Assembly: GCF_002356355.1 (NCBI RefSeq)
Contig: NZ_AP018052.1
Location: 496,001-560,000 of the forward strand
Origin: Thiohalobacter thiocyanaticus
GTDB taxonomy: Bacteria; Pseudomonadota; Gammaproteobacteria; Thiohalobacterales; Thiohalobacteraceae
Length of the DNA stretch: 64,000 bases
Reading direction: 5' to 3'
Part shown: positions 7,302 through 18,048 of the stretch, in pieces
How the letters are laid out: every line of letters begins with the position of its first letter
Position numbering within the stretch: the first letter of the stretch is position 1
Translations under genes and position numbers: made by a program
Notes under the pieces: generated by a model
Seen by the model: the letters and a program-made list of their open reading frames with translations, nothing else
What the model was told of the DNA's origin: nothing
Databases searched by the model: none

Positions 7302-10244
7302 TCAGCCCGCCTTCTTGCCGCCGGCGAAGAATTTCAGCCACTTGCTCTTGCGCGAGGTGTCCTGCCCGGGCAGGGTCGGCATCGGGTCGAACTGCGGGTA
7401 GCTGATTTCGGGCTCGCCCTCGGCGGCCTTGTAGATGCGCACCCGCACGTCGTACCAGCCGGCCTGGCCGGTGACCGGGTCGGAGTTGGACAGGTGCTCG
7501 CCGTACTCGCTGGCCGGCAACTCCTCGCTGATGACGTGGTTGAGCAGGAAGCCCTTGCGCGACTCGTTGGCATCGGCGTCCAGGCCCCAGGCGCCGGAGG
7601 CCTTGCCGATGGCGTTCCAGGTCCAGACGGTGCCGGGTTCGACCGCCTCGGAGTAGCGGCACAGGCAGCGCACCCGGCCCCACTGGGACTCGACCCACAT
7701 CCAGTCCTCGTCCTCGATGCCCTGGGCGCGGGCGGTGACCGGATTCACGTACAGATAGTTGTAGGTGTGAATCTGGCGCAGCCAGGCGTTCTGCGAATCC
7801 CAGGAGTGGTACATCGCCATCGGACGCTGGGTGACCGCGTTGAGCGGATAGGTGTGCAGGTCGGTCTGCTGCGATTCCAGCGGCTCGTAATGGAAGGGCA
7901 GCGGATCGAAGTAGGTCTCGATGCGCTTGCGCAGGTGATCCGGCGGCTGCTTGCCGTCCCACTTGCCCTGGGCCGCGAGGCGGAACTTCTGCAGCACCTC
8001 GGAATAGATGTGAATCAGGATCGGCTCGGCATAGCGGGTCAGGCGGTTGTCCTGCGCCCACTCCAGATAGCCCTGGTTCCAGTTGCGCATGTACTGGTAC
8101 GACTTGGGCAGATGGTACTGGAAGACGCAGTTGTTCTTCTCGTACATCTCCCACTGTTTCGGATTGGGCTCGCCCTTGAGGAACTTCTCCCCGCCCTTGC
8201 CGCGCCAGCCGGACAGGAAGCCGATGCCGGAGCCGGGCTCGGTCTCGTAGTTGACCACGAAGTCGGGATAGTCGCGGAACTTGCGGCTGCCGTCCTCGCG
8301 TACGAAGGCGGGCAGCTTCAGGCGTGAACCCAGCTCCACGATGACCTCCTGGAACGGCTTGCACTCGCCCTTGGGCGGCACCACCGGGATACGCACCGAA
8401 TCCACCGGGCCGTCGAATTCGGAGATCGGGCGGTCCAGCATGGACATGCAGTCGTGGCGCTCCAGGTAGGTGGTGTCCGGCAGCACCAGGTCGGCATAGG
8501 CGACCATCTCGGACTCGAAGGCGTCGGCGACGATGAGAAACGGGATCTTGTACTCGCCGTTGTCGTCCTTGTCGTTGAGCATCTTGCGGACCTCGGCCGT
8601 GTTCATGGACGAGTTCCAGGCCATGTTGGCCATGAAGATGAGCAGGGTGTCGATCGGATACGGATCCTGGCGCCAGGCGTTGGTGATGGCATTGTGCATC
8701 AGGCCGTGCACGGCCAGCGGATGCTCCCAGGAAAACGCCTTGTCCAGGCGCACCGGCTTGCCCTGGTCGTCGACGAACAGGTCGTCCGGCTCGGCCGGCC
8801 AGCCGAGCGGCATGCCGCCCAGCGGGGTGTTGGGCTTGACGTCCCCGGGCCCCTTCGGGGTCTTGGCGCAGGGCGGGATGGGGCGCGGGAAAGGCGCCTT
8901 GTGACGGAAACCGCCGGGGCGGTCGATGGTGCCCAGGATGGACATCAGGATCGACATCGCACGGATGGTCTGGAAGCCGTTGGAATGCGCCGCCAGGCCG
9001 CGCATGGCGTGGAAGGCCACCGGGTTGCCGGTCACGGACTCGTGCTCGTTGCCCCAGGTGTCGGTCCAGGCGATGGGCAGCTCGATCTTCTGATCGCGCG
9101 CGGTCACGCCCATTTCATACGCCAGGCGTTTGATGGTTTCGACCGGGATGCCGGTGATCTCGGCGGCCCACTCGGGGGTGTAGTCCTTGACCCGGTCCAC
9201 CAGCAGCTGGAACGAGGGCTTCACGGGCGTACCGTCGTCGAGCTTGAACTCGCCCAGCAGGTAGGGGTCGGCGCCGGGGGTGTGGGTGGAGATGGGGCGG
9301 TTCAACTCCCGATCCCACCACAGCTTGTTCTGCGGATCGAAGCAGCCTTCCTCGGGCGGTACCTCGAAGCGTACCAGCATGCCGTACTCGGTGCTGTTCT
9401 CGTCCATGTTCACCAGCTGGGCGGCGTTGGTGTACTGGACCAGGAATTCGCGGTCGTACAGGCCCTGGTTGATGATCTCGTGGGTCAGCGCCAGCATCAG
9501 GGCGCCGTCGGTGCCGGGCTTGATCGGCACCCATTCGTCGGCGATGGCCGAGTAGCCGGTGCGCACCGGGTTGATGGAGATGAACTTGCCGCCCTGGCGC
9601 TTGAACTTGGAAATCGCCATCTTGAGCGGGTTGGAGTGATGGTCTTCGGCGGTGCCGATCATCACGAACAGTTTGGCCCGCTCCAGATCGGGGCCGCCGA
9701 ACTCCCAGAAGGAGCCGCCGATGGTGTAGATCATGCCTGCGGCCATGTTCACCGAACAGAAGCCGCCGTGAGCGGCATAGTTCGGGGTGCCGTACTGCTT
9801 GGCGAACAGACCGGTCAGGGCCTGCATCTGGTCACGGCCGGTGAACAGCGCGAATTTCTTCGGGTCGGTGGCGCGGATCTTCTTCAGGCGCTCCTCCATC
9901 ACGGCGAAGGCCTCGTCCCAGGAGATCTCCTCGAACTGGGCGTCGCCGCGGTCGGCACCTTCCTTGCGCTTCAGGGGCTTGGTCAGCCGGGCCGGGGAGT
10001 ACTGCTTCATGATGCCGGAGGCGCCCTTGGCGCAGATCACGCCCTTGTTCAGCGGATGGTCCGGATTACCCTGGATGTAGCGGACCTCACCGTCACGCAG
10101 GGTCACGCGGATGCCGCAGCGGCAGGCACACATGTAGCAGGTGGTGTTTTTGGTCTCGATGCGGGCGTTCTGGTCCGTGGACTTGTCCAGCGGATTGTGG
10201 ATAACGTTGTCTTCGCGCATGGTTGCTGGCCGTGGTTGATGCAT
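7302..10244 (-). CDS. soeA: Molybdopterin catalytic subunit SoeA, sulfite dehydrogenase (quinone)
   Basis: This 980-residue member of the DMSO-reductase superfamily has a [4Fe-4S] motif at Cys36, Cys39, Cys43 and Cys71 (CYMCACRC ... GVICAKG). Molybdopterin-binding stretches include WDEAFAVMEERLKK, MIGTAEDHHSNPLKMAI and LPDTTYLERHDCMS. No Tat signal is present, so the enzyme should be cytoplasmic, as described for SoeABC of Allochromatium, where it oxidises sulfite to sulfate. An alternative start eight codons downstream (MREDNVIHNP) cannot be excluded because neither ATG has a clear Shine-Dalgarno. A thiosulfate/polysulfide reductase is the main alternative reading. Confidence 0.88.
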   Translation of the reverse strand: MHQPRPATMREDNVIHNPLDKSTDQNARIETKNTTCYMCACRCGIRVTLRDGEVRYIQGNPDHPLNKGVICAKGASGIMKQYSPARLTKPLKRKEGADRGDAQFEEISWDEAFAVMEERLKKIRATDPKKFALFTGRDQMQALTGLFAKQYGTPNYAAHGGFCSVNMAAGMIYTIGGSFWEFGGPDLERAKLFVMIGTAEDHHSNPLKMAISKFKRQGGKFISINPVRTGYSAIADEWVPIKPGTDGALMLALTHEIINQGLYDREFLVQYTNAAQLVNMDENSTEYGMLVRFEVPPEEGCFDPQNKLWWDRELNRPISTHTPGADPYLLGEFKLDDGTPVKPSFQLLVDRVKDYTPEWAAEITGIPVETIKRLAYEMGVTARDQKIELPIAWTDTWGNEHESVTGNPVAFHAMRGLAAHSNGFQTIRAMSILMSILGTIDRPGGFRHKAPFPRPIPPCAKTPKGPGDVKPNTPLGGMPLGWPAEPDDLFVDDQGKPVRLDKAFSWEHPLAVHGLMHNAITNAWRQDPYPIDTLLIFMANMAWNSSMNTAEVRKMLNDKDDNGEYKIPFLIVADAFESEMVAYADLVLPDTTYLERHDCMSMLDRPISEFDGPVDSVRIPVVPPKGECKPFQEVIVELGSRLKLPAFVREDGSRKFRDYPDFVVNYETEPGSGIGFLSGWRGKGGEKFLKGEPNPKQWEMYEKNNCVFQYHLPKSYQYMRNWNQGYLEWAQDNRLTRYAEPILIHIYSEVLQKFRLAAQGKWDGKQPPDHLRKRIETYFDPLPFHYEPLESQQTDLHTYPLNAVTQRPMAMYHSWDSQNAWLRQIHTYNYLYVNPVTARAQGIEDEDWMWVESQWGRVRCLCRYSEAVEPGTVWTWNAIGKASGAWGLDADANESRKGFLLNHVISEELPASEYGEHLSNSDPVTGQAGWYDVRVRIYKAAEGEPEISYPQFDPMPTLPGQDTSRKSKWLKFFAGGKKAG

Positions 10245-10309
10245 GTCAATTCGGGGACGAGCGAATGTATTAGAATAGCCTGCTTTTTGCCAATTAGCTT
10301 TTCTGAAAT

Positions 10310-10355
10310 TGTCATAAAATATTATAATATTCTAATAATCATAAATTTTATGACA
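10310..10355. promoter_or_regulatory. AT-rich palindrome upstream of soeA
   Basis: The gap 10245-10523 upstream of soeA contains a strikingly AT-rich block (about 10306-10400). It includes a perfect 11-base inverted repeat, TGTCATAAAAT at 10310-10320 and ATTTTATGACA at 10345-10355, separated by 24 AT-rich bases that contain ATTATAAT. It is probably the soeA promoter region or a regulator site. The exact -35/-10 elements are not clear. Confidence 0.5.
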
Positions 10356-10434
10356 CTTGAAAATCAATGGGTTGGTTTTAAGAAAGATAATAAATTTATT
10401 TTATGGAGGCTGGCGGGTCAGGACTGGCGGGCGG

Positions 10435-10463
10435 CAGGGCCGGCGGCTCCAGCGCCGGCCCTG
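10435..10463. terminator. Strong GC hairpin between the PstS-like gene and soeA
   Basis: An 11-base-pair stem starting CAGGGCCGGCG closes on a 7-base loop GCTCCAG. It lies about 60 bases downstream of the PstS-like stop on the minus strand. No U-run follows on that strand, so it would act as a factor-assisted terminator or as an RNA-stabilising hairpin. Confidence 0.4.
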
Positions 10464-10523
10464 TCAATGGTTGGGCGAGGGGAATGCCCTGATCTGATGT
10501 CTGTATATTAAGGTAGGGCGGCC

Positions 10524-11423
10524 TCAGAGTCCCGCATTCTCCCGGGCCCGCTTCGACTGTTCCAGCTTCTTGCGTACCAGGTGAATCGCCTCCAGGTAGG
10601 GCACAGTGCCGTTGTGCCGCAGCACGGCCTGACCCTCGTGTCCGTGGACGAACTGGATGAACTTCTTGACCTCCTCGGCATTCTCGCCGTCCCGGTTGTA
10701 GGCCAGGTACAACGGCCGATACAGCAGATATTCGCCGTCGCGGATGTTTTCATAGGTCGGGTCCTTGCCCTCCAGTTGCATCAGCTTGACGTTGCGCTTG
10801 CGGGCGCTGCTGATGCCGCTGACCGCGATGGCATGGACGTCGGTCTCAACGGCCTGCTCCAGCGGGCCGGAAGAAGGGAAGACCTCGGTTGCCGCAAATG
10901 TCTGATCGGGATTGGCGAAGACCAGTTCGCGCAGCTTGTAGCCAACCCCGGAAAGGTTGCCCTGGCGGACATAGACATTGATCGGTGCGTCAGGGCCGCC
11001 GAGCGCATTCCAGTTGGTGAGTTTGCCGGTGTAGATCAGCCGCAGCTGATCCAGAGTGAGATCGCCGACAGGGTTGTCGGGATGGGTGATGATGACCAGG
11101 GCATCCCAGGCCACGGGTACCATCACGGCGTCGCTCTCGGCGCTGTTGTTCGGCAGCCGGAAGCGGCACGAGCCGCCGATGTCGACCTTGTTGGCGGAAA
11201 TTTCCCGGATCCCCTTGGTGGCGCCGCCGCCGGCGATATCAATATGAATTCCCGTCTTTTTCTCGTAAAGCGTGGCAATTTCCTGCATGTAGGCCTTCTT
11301 GCTGATGCCGCAGCCGACCCAATTCAGGCTGAGGCTCTGGCCGCCAGATGCGGCAAGGGCAGAGGCGGCAAACAGGCACAGACCAAGGGCCTGCCCCAAA
11401 GGGCGGTACAGTAATCGGATCAT
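10524..11423 (-). CDS. PstS-family phosphate-type periplasmic binding protein (solitary)
   Basis: This 299-residue protein has a signal peptide ending near LAASALAASG, then a type II periplasmic-binding fold. Family features are AGGGATKGIREI and KVDIGGSCR in the first lobe, the repeated DQLRLIYTGKLTNWNALGG segment, and IAVSGISSARKR. It resembles PstS-like proteins that bind phosphate or similar oxyanions. No pstCAB or phoU lies nearby. It is divergent from cbbL and shares the 388-base region between them. The ligand is inferred only from the family. Confidence 0.8.
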   Translation of the reverse strand: MIRLLYRPLGQALGLCLFAASALAASGGQSLSLNWVGCGISKKAYMQEIATLYEKKTGIHIDIAGGGATKGIREISANKVDIGGSCRFRLPNNSAESDAVMVPVAWDALVIITHPDNPVGDLTLDQLRLIYTGKLTNWNALGGPDAPINVYVRQGNLSGVGYKLRELVFANPDQTFAATEVFPSSGPLEQAVETDVHAIAVSGISSARKRNVKLMQLEGKDPTYENIRDGEYLLYRPLYLAYNRDGENAEEVKKFIQFVHGHEGQAVLRHNGTVPYLEAIHLVRKKLEQSKRARENAGL

Positions 11424-11811
11424 GGTATGGCTCCCTCGTTAAAAATCAGATAGTTGTCTCCGGCGACGCCGAAAGGCGGGCTGTTGTGATTGTGTATGCC
11501 CTGACTATAAGGATGTTGCTGGACTGCGAACTATTCCCCCGGTCACAGAAACCGACACAGATCCGAACTATATATATGAGTGATGGAAACGGTTTTATAA
11601 TAATCAAGACTTAGTCTAGTCATTGTGACGATAAGCGTTCCTTATTGTTCCCATCATAATTATTGAATTTTATCGATGGGTTGCCGGCGCTATATTGCCC
11701 GTCCGGATGGCTGATCCGGGTGCGTCGCACAGACGAATTTCGCTGTCCACGTCCATCAGGCGTGGCGGGGACGGCACAACGACTGGCAATTTTTCAAAGA
11801 GGAGTTAGGGC
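11424..11811. promoter_or_regulatory. cbbL promoter: Divergent control region between the PstS-like gene and cbbL
   Basis: This 388-base gap has no gene. Its middle (about 11560-11690) is AT-rich against a GC-rich background and contains several T-N-A-rich stretches of the kind bound by CbbR-type regulators, though I cannot define an operator. A possible -10 (TATATT) lies at 11691-11696 with TTATCG about 15 bases upstream. The cbbL Shine-Dalgarno GAGGAG is near 11796. The cbbR-like gene lies 8 kb away instead of in the usual divergent position. Confidence 0.45.
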
Positions 11812-13233
11812 ATGGCTGGAAAAACCTACAGCGCGGGCGTCAAGGACTACCGCGAGACTTACTGGGAACCGGATTACCCGATCAAGGACACCGATCTGCT
11901 GGCTTGCTTCAAGATCACTCCGCAGCCGGGCGTGCCGCGTGAAGAGGCCGCCGCCGCCGTGGCCGCCGAGTCCTCCACCGGGACCTGGACCACGGTCTGG
12001 ACCGATCTGCTGACCGATCTGGATCACTACAAGGGCCGTGCCTATGCCATCGAGGACGTGCCCGGTGACGACGAAGCCTTCTACGCCTTCATTGCCTACC
12101 CGATCGATCTGTTCGAGGAAGGCTCTGTGGTCAACGTCTTCACCTCCCTGGTGGGCAACGTGTTCGGCTTCAAGGCTGTACGCGCCCTGCGTCTGGAAGA
12201 CGTTCGCTTCCCGATCGCCTACGTCATGACCTGCAACGGTCCGCCGCACGGCATCCAGGTCGAGCGCGACATCATGAACAAGTACGGGCGTCCGCTGCTG
12301 GGCTGCACCATCAAGCCCAAGCTGGGCCTGTCCGCCAAGAATTACGGCCGCGCCTGCTACGAAGGTCTGCGCGGCGGTCTGGACTTCACCAAGGATGACG
12401 AGAACGTCAACTCCCAGCCCTTCATGCGCTGGCGTCAGCGGTTCGATTTCGTCATGGAGGCCATCCACAAGGCCGAGGCCGAAACCGGCGAGCGCAAGGG
12501 TCACTACCTGAACGTTACCGCCCCGACCCCGGACGAGATGTTCAAGCGCGCCGAATACGCCAAGGAAATCGGCGCACCGATCATCATGCACGACTACATC
12601 ACCGGCGGCTTCTGCGCCAACACCGGTCTGGCCCAGTGGTGTCGCGACAACGGTATGCTGCTGCACATCCACCGCGCCATGCACGCCGTGCTCGACCGCA
12701 ATCCGCGTCACGGAATCCATTTCCGCGTGCTGACCAAGATCCTGCGCCTGTCCGGCGGTGATCATCTGCACACCGGCACCGTCGTAGGCAAGCTGGAAGG
12801 CGACCGCGCCTCCACCCTGGGTTGGATTGACCTGCTGCGCGAATCCTACGTCAAGGAAGACCGCAGCCGCGGTATCTTCTTCGATCAGGACTGGGGCGCC
12901 ATGCCCGGCGCCTTCGCCGTGGCCTCCGGCGGCATCCATGTCTGGCACATGCCGGCACTGGTCACCATCTTCGGCGACGATGCCGTGCTGCAGTTCGGCG
13001 GCGGCACCCTGGGCCATCCGTGGGGCAACGCAGCCGGCGCGGCAGCCAATCGCGTGGCGGTGGAAGCCTGCGTCGAGGCCCGCAACGAGGGTCGCGAACT
13101 CGAGAAGGAAGGCAAGGAAATCCTTACCGCCGCCGCCAAGAGCAGCCCCGAGTTGAAGGCCGCGATGGAGACCTGGAAGGAAATCAAGTTCGAGTTCGAC
13201 ACCGTGGACAAGCTGGACGTGTCGCACAAGTAA
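11812..13233 (+). CDS. cbbL: RubisCO form I large subunit
   Basis: RubisCO large subunit carboxylates ribulose 1,5-bisphosphate in the Calvin cycle. The 473-residue protein shows [11 protein letters not shown] (catalytic Lys168), the carbamylation and metal site GLDFTKDDE (Lys194, Asp196, Glu197), HRAMHAV, the loop 6 [10 protein letters not shown] and [12 protein letters not shown]. All key residues are present and the length is normal. The gene order cbbL-cbbS-cbbQ-cbbO without carboxysome genes is that described for form IAq, non-carboxysomal enzymes. GAGGAG precedes the ATG. Confidence 0.98.
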   Translation: MAGKTYSAGVKDYRETYWEPDYPIKDTDLLACFKITPQPGVPREEAAAAVAAESSTGTWTTVWTDLLTDLDHYKGRAYAIEDVPGDDEAFYAFIAYPIDLFEEGSVVNVFTSLVGNVFGFKAVRALRLEDVRFPIAYVMTCNGPPHGIQVERDIMNKYGRPLLGCTIKPKLGLSAKNYGRACYEGLRGGLDFTKDDENVNSQPFMRWRQRFDFVMEAIHKAEAETGERKGHYLNVTAPTPDEMFKRAEYAKEIGAPIIMHDYITGGFCANTGLAQWCRDNGMLLHIHRAMHAVLDRNPRHGIHFRVLTKILRLSGGDHLHTGTVVGKLEGDRASTLGWIDLLRESYVKEDRSRGIFFDQDWGAMPGAFAVASGGIHVWHMPALVTIFGDDAVLQFGGGTLGHPWGNAAGAAANRVAVEACVEARNEGRELEKEGKEILTAAAKSSPELKAAMETWKEIKFEFDTVDKLDVSHK

Positions 13234-13371
13234 CCGACCGAGGCGAGAAGCAGGGGCCCCATCGCCATTGCGGTGGGGATGCGGCCGCCGGCGGTCTGTT
13301 GCCGCGGTACGCGCCTTGTTTTCAGTCGCCAGCCGAACAAGTTCAAGTATTACGTTATCGAGGATTGAACA

Positions 13372-13731
13372 ATGAGCGAAATGCAAGATTACGAATCCAG
13401 CCTGAGCGATCCTTCAAGCCGGAAGTTCGAGACCTTCTCCTATCTGCCGGAAATGGAAAAGGACCGGATCCGCAAGCAGGTGGAGTACATTGTCAAGCAG
13501 GGCTGGAATCCGGCCATCGAGCATACCGAGACGGAGAACGCCTTCGGTCACTACTGGTACATGTGGAAGTTGCCGATGTTCGGCGAGACCGACGTCGATC
13601 GCATCCTGGGGGAGGCCGAGGCCTGCCACAAGGCGCATCCCGAGCATCACGTGCGCCTGGTCGGCTATGACAACTACGCCCAGTCGCAGGGTGCTTCAAT
13701 GGTCATCTTCCGCGGCCCGATCAAGGTCTGA
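13372..13731 (+). CDS. cbbS: RubisCO form I small subunit
   Basis: The 119-residue small subunit caps the L8S8 complex. It shows [11 protein letters not shown], the family motif [22 protein letters not shown] and [24 protein letters not shown] at the C-terminus. It follows cbbL after 138 bases, and a strong terminator lies 28 bases after its stop, so cbbLS can be expressed above cbbQO. Confidence 0.97.
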   Translation: MSEMQDYESSLSDPSSRKFETFSYLPEMEKDRIRKQVEYIVKQGWNPAIEHTETENAFGHYWYMWKLPMFGETDVDRILGEAEACHKAHPEHHVRLVGYDNYAQSQGASMVIFRGPIKV

Positions 13732-13759
13732 TTCAGGGCGGGTAGTGCCAGCAAGTCCG

Positions 13760-13797
13760 AGCCCCTGCCCGGTCCACCGGACAGGGGCTTTTTATTT
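13760..13797 (+). terminator. Intrinsic terminator after cbbS
   Basis: A GC-rich stem (AGCCCCTGTCCGG-like arms around a short CCGGTCCACCGG core) is followed by TTTTTATTTT. It is placed between cbbS and cbbQ and would attenuate read-through, keeping activase genes below RubisCO in expression. Confidence 0.85.
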
Positions 13798-13900
13798 TGC
13801 CCCGGGCACAAGGGGATTCCAGGAGCCGGAAGCCGGCCTGGACGCGGGTTTTGTGTTCTGGTGTTCCCGAGAGAACAGCAAATCAGGATGGTGTACGGAT

Positions 13901-14710
<810 letters not shown>

Positions 14711-14875
14711 GGGCCTGGGGCCGGGAATCGGTGACCAACCGATCTTCTCCTTCCCCTTGATGTGGGTGGCAGAGAGGGGGTGAGTAAGGCGGATTCGCCA
14801 TACATCACCCTCCCCTGCCCCCTCCATCGAGGGAGGGGAATCGAAGAATCCTCACACCCTCTCTGGCGAGCAATA

Positions 14876-17203
14876 ATGACCATCAATCTCGACGACTACA
14901 GCGACTGCTTTTCGAAGGCCGCCCCCGAGATCCGCGAGAACCTGGAAGCCACCTTCCAGGAGGCCGCCCGGGTCATGTCGCCGGCGGGCCTGCAGGAATA
15001 CATGGAAGGCGCCAGGGGGCTGTGCAGCCTGGGCCGCGGTCACGACCTGGTGTTGGCCTATCTGGACGAGATGCCGATGGTGGTCCGCGAGGTCGGCGAG
15101 GACGTGATCCGCGACGTGATCGGCGCGGCCATGAAGCTGTCTTCCATGACCTCGGGCGAGGTCATCGCGCTGTTGTTCTCCAGTCTGCCGACCGCGGCAC
15201 GCCGGCTCGGCGATGCCGAACTGGTGCGCGGTTACCTGCAGCTCATCCATCAGATGTCGGCCAAGGCGCCGCGTGGACTGCGGCCCATGCTGAGGCATGT
15301 CGACGAACTGCTGACCAAGCTGACACTGGGTGGGCTGCGGCGCTGGGTCAACTTCGGTGCCGACGCCTATCGTCGTGATCTGGTGAAGCAGGTTGAATAT
15401 TTCGATCTCAAGACCGCTGACAGCCTCAAGGTCATGCAGAAGGAACGGCGCGGCACCCTGTTCGTGGATGTTCAGCGCAAGCTGAATTTCTACCTGCGTG
15501 CCTTCTGGGGGCGGGACTTCTTCCTGCGCCCGGCCGAGGCGGATTCGCCCAGCTTCAAGCCCTACATCGATACCCATATCGTGCACCTGCCCGATGCCGT
15601 TGACGATGTGGGCGACATCAAGGGGCTGGAGGTCTATCGTGCCACTGCTGCCCATGCGGCTGCCCATCTGTGCTACACCACTCGCTCCATTTCCGCCGAG
15701 CAGTTGTCGCCGGCGCAGATGTTCTTCATCGGCCTGATCGAGGATGCGCGGGTCGAGTACTGTGCAGGAGAGGAATTCCCCGGCCTGAAGCGACTGTGGA
15801 AGTCACTGCTGCAGGCGGAAAAGCAGGGCGAGGTGGAGCATCCCACCGTGTTGCGCATGGAAGAGTTGGCCCTGATGCTGCTCGAGCCGGGCAATCGCTG
15901 CGACGACGAGCAGGTCAATGCCTTCGCCGAGAAGTTTCATGCCAATATCGAAGCCAATCGCGACAATGGCGGATTCTCCTGGGATATGGGGATGGAGTTG
16001 TTCAATATCTTTGCCGCGCGCAAGGATGTGCCCAGCCTGCGCATACTGGAAAGCACGCGTCTGCAGTATCGGGACGACAACCGCATTGTGTGGGAATTCG
16101 AGGAATTCTCCTGGGAGCAGGGGGCGGAATATGTGCCGGCCAGCCAGCGCCAGGTGCGCAAGACAGTATCGGTGATGGAGATGGTCAACGAGCTGGACTG
16201 TGAACTGGCCGGCGACGATGCCCAGGAGGTCTGGCGTCTGGAGACCCCCTTCTGGCTGGATCAGGAAGGCTGCACCATCAATGAACTGGAGGGCAAGGAG
16301 CCCATCTCCGATCCCTGCCATTATCACGAGTGGGATTACCAGGTGCAGCTGCACCGTCCCGACTGGGTGACCCTGCATGAGCGGCGCCAGTCCCGGGCCG
16401 ATCCCGGGATCATCGACGATATCCTGATCGAGCACCGGCCCATCGCCCATCGCATCCGCCAGATCATCGACATGCTGCAGCCGGAGGGCGTGCAGCGGGT
16501 GCGCAATATGGAGGATGGCGACGAGATCGACATCAATGCCGCCGTCGATGCGATGATCTCCATCCGCATGGGTGAGCATCCCAATCCGCGCATCACCATG
16601 CGCAACGTCATCAAGAACCGGGATCTGGCCGTAGTGGTGCTGCTGGACCTGTCCGAATCCACCAACGAGACGGTGGAAGGCTCCGACAAGACGGTGCTGG
16701 AGTTGACCCGCGAGGCCTGCGCCCTGGTGGCCACGGCCATCAACGGCATCGGCGACCCCTTCGCCATTCACGGTTTCGCCTCGGATGGCCGGCACGATGT
16801 GCAGTACTATCGCTTCAAGGATTTCAATGAGAAATTCGGCGACATGGTGAAGTCGCGCCTGGCCGGCATGCAGGGCGGTCTGTCTACGCGTATGGGCGCG
16901 GCCATGCGCCACGCCGCCCAGCACCTGCTCAAGCAGCCCGAACGGCGCAAGCTCCTGCTGCTGGTTACCGACGGTGAGCCGGCCGACATCGACGAGCGTG
17001 ATCCGCAGTACCTGCGCCATGACACCAAAAAGGCGGTCGAGGAGCTCTATACCCGGGGTGTCATGAGCTATTGCCTGACCCTGGATGCCAACGCCGACAG
17101 CTACGTCAAGCGCATCTTCGGCGCCAACAACTACACCATCATCGATCAGGTGGAGCGTCTGCCGGAGAAGTTGCCGGTGCTGTTCGCGACGCTGACTTCA
17201 TAG
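14876..17203 (+). CDS. cbbO: RubisCO activase adaptor CbbO with VWA domain
   Basis: CbbO is the adaptor that binds the CbbQ ring and RubisCO. The 775-residue protein has a long helical N-terminal part and a C-terminal von Willebrand factor A domain beginning around residue 585. Its metal-ion-dependent adhesion site is DLSES (Asp591, Ser593, Ser595), with later GGLSTRMG and LLLVTDGEPAD. The ATG at 14876 (MTINLDDYSDCF) fits the family start; the upstream 165 bases hold an imperfect inverted repeat of the CCCTCCCCTTGATG type and no coding signal. Confidence 0.94.
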   Translation: MTINLDDYSDCFSKAAPEIRENLEATFQEAARVMSPAGLQEYMEGARGLCSLGRGHDLVLAYLDEMPMVVREVGEDVIRDVIGAAMKLSSMTSGEVIALLFSSLPTAARRLGDAELVRGYLQLIHQMSAKAPRGLRPMLRHVDELLTKLTLGGLRRWVNFGADAYRRDLVKQVEYFDLKTADSLKVMQKERRGTLFVDVQRKLNFYLRAFWGRDFFLRPAEADSPSFKPYIDTHIVHLPDAVDDVGDIKGLEVYRATAAHAAAHLCYTTRSISAEQLSPAQMFFIGLIEDARVEYCAGEEFPGLKRLWKSLLQAEKQGEVEHPTVLRMEELALMLLEPGNRCDDEQVNAFAEKFHANIEANRDNGGFSWDMGMELFNIFAARKDVPSLRILESTRLQYRDDNRIVWEFEEFSWEQGAEYVPASQRQVRKTVSVMEMVNELDCELAGDDAQEVWRLETPFWLDQEGCTINELEGKEPISDPCHYHEWDYQVQLHRPDWVTLHERRQSRADPGIIDDILIEHRPIAHRIRQIIDMLQPEGVQRVRNMEDGDEIDINAAVDAMISIRMGEHPNPRITMRNVIKNRDLAVVVLLDLSESTNETVEGSDKTVLELTREACALVATAINGIGDPFAIHGFASDGRHDVQYYRFKDFNEKFGDMVKSRLAGMQGGLSTRMGAAMRHAAQHLLKQPERRKLLLLVTDGEPADIDERDPQYLRHDTKKAVEELYTRGVMSYCLTLDANADSYVKRIFGANNYTIIDQVERLPEKLPVLFATLTS

Positions 17204-17207
17204 AAGA

Positions 17208-17392
17208 GCGCCACGGAATACACGGAAAGCACGGAAAAAGATATATCTATACCCCTCTCCTCGGTGGATTGTGCAGCGCCGTAGGTCGGGTTAGCGTAGC
17301 GTAACCCGACACTGTCGCGGCATGTTGGGTTACGGCGCGAAGCGACGAACCCAACCTGCATTATTCCGTGCTTTCCGTGTATTCCGTGGCGC
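17208..17392. repeat. Nested inverted repeat, family A with family B core, after cbbO
   Basis: The outer arms GCGCCACGGAATACACGG and CCGTGTATTCCGTGGCGC enclose an inner family B repeat (GTAGGTCGGGTTAGCG to AACCCAACC, about 17281-17358). It begins five bases after the cbbO stop and ends before the promoter of the methyltransferase gene. It is the best-preserved composite copy. Confidence 0.87.
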
Positions 17393-17447
17393 TCTTGAAC
17401 CCGGTTCGGGTATACTCCCGGACGACTCATAGTTCACGCCTCACGCC

Positions 17448-18038
17448 ATGCCCGCCGACGACTATCTGCGCCGCATCCGCCAGGACATTGTCTTCACCGA
17501 ATCCCTGCGCGATCAGCAACTCAGCTTCCATACCACCTGGGGGCTGTTCTCACCGCGTGAGATCGATGAGGGCACCCGGCTGCTGCTCAGGCACATCGAG
17601 GTGAATGCCGGCGATGACTGCTTCGATCTGGGCTGCGGCTACGGCCCCATCGGGCTGACCCTGGCGCGGCTGGCGCCTGCAGGGCAGACCCTGATGGTGG
17701 ACAAGGATTTCATGGCTGTGGAATACGCCAACCGCAACGCCGAGGTCAACGGCATCAACAATGCACGGGCCATGCTGAGCAATGCCTTCCAGCATGTCGA
17801 TCCAAAGTTGAAGTTCGACCTCATCGCCTCCAATGTCCCGGCCAAGGTCGGCAAGGAACTGCTGGCCATCATTCTGCACGATGCCCATGCCCGGCTGCGG
17901 CCGGGCGGGCGGCTGTGGGTGGTGAGCATCACCGGCCTGCGGCGCCTGTTCGAGCGCGAGATGAAGGCCGTGTTCGGCAACTACGACAAGGTCAAGCAGG
18001 GGCGGCAGTACACCGTCGCTGTGGCGGTGCGCGAGTAA
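17448..18038 (+). CDS. Class I SAM-dependent methyltransferase (RsmC/MTS-like)
   Basis: This 196-residue protein shows the SAM-binding motif CFDLGCGYGPIGLTLA, the acidic motif II around LMVDKDFMAVEYA and FDLIASNVPAKVGKE at the catalytic loop. The fold matches the small-domain methyltransferases related to RsmC, but the usual NPPF substrate motif is NVPA here, so the target base or even nucleic acid substrate is uncertain. A TATACT box about 37 bases before the ATG suggests its own promoter. It is not part of the cbb operon, being separated by the nested repeat. Confidence 0.8.
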   Translation: MPADDYLRRIRQDIVFTESLRDQQLSFHTTWGLFSPREIDEGTRLLLRHIEVNAGDDCFDLGCGYGPIGLTLARLAPAGQTLMVDKDFMAVEYANRNAEVNGINNARAMLSNAFQHVDPKLKFDLIASNVPAKVGKELLAIILHDAHARLRPGGRLWVVSITGLRRLFEREMKAVFGNYDKVKQGRQYTVAVAVRE

Positions 18039-18048
18039 AAAATCAAAA

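Noticed and set aside
11794-13386. 530-codon minus-strand open frame over cbbL
   Set aside because: Antisense to RubisCO large subunit with no protein-family signal.
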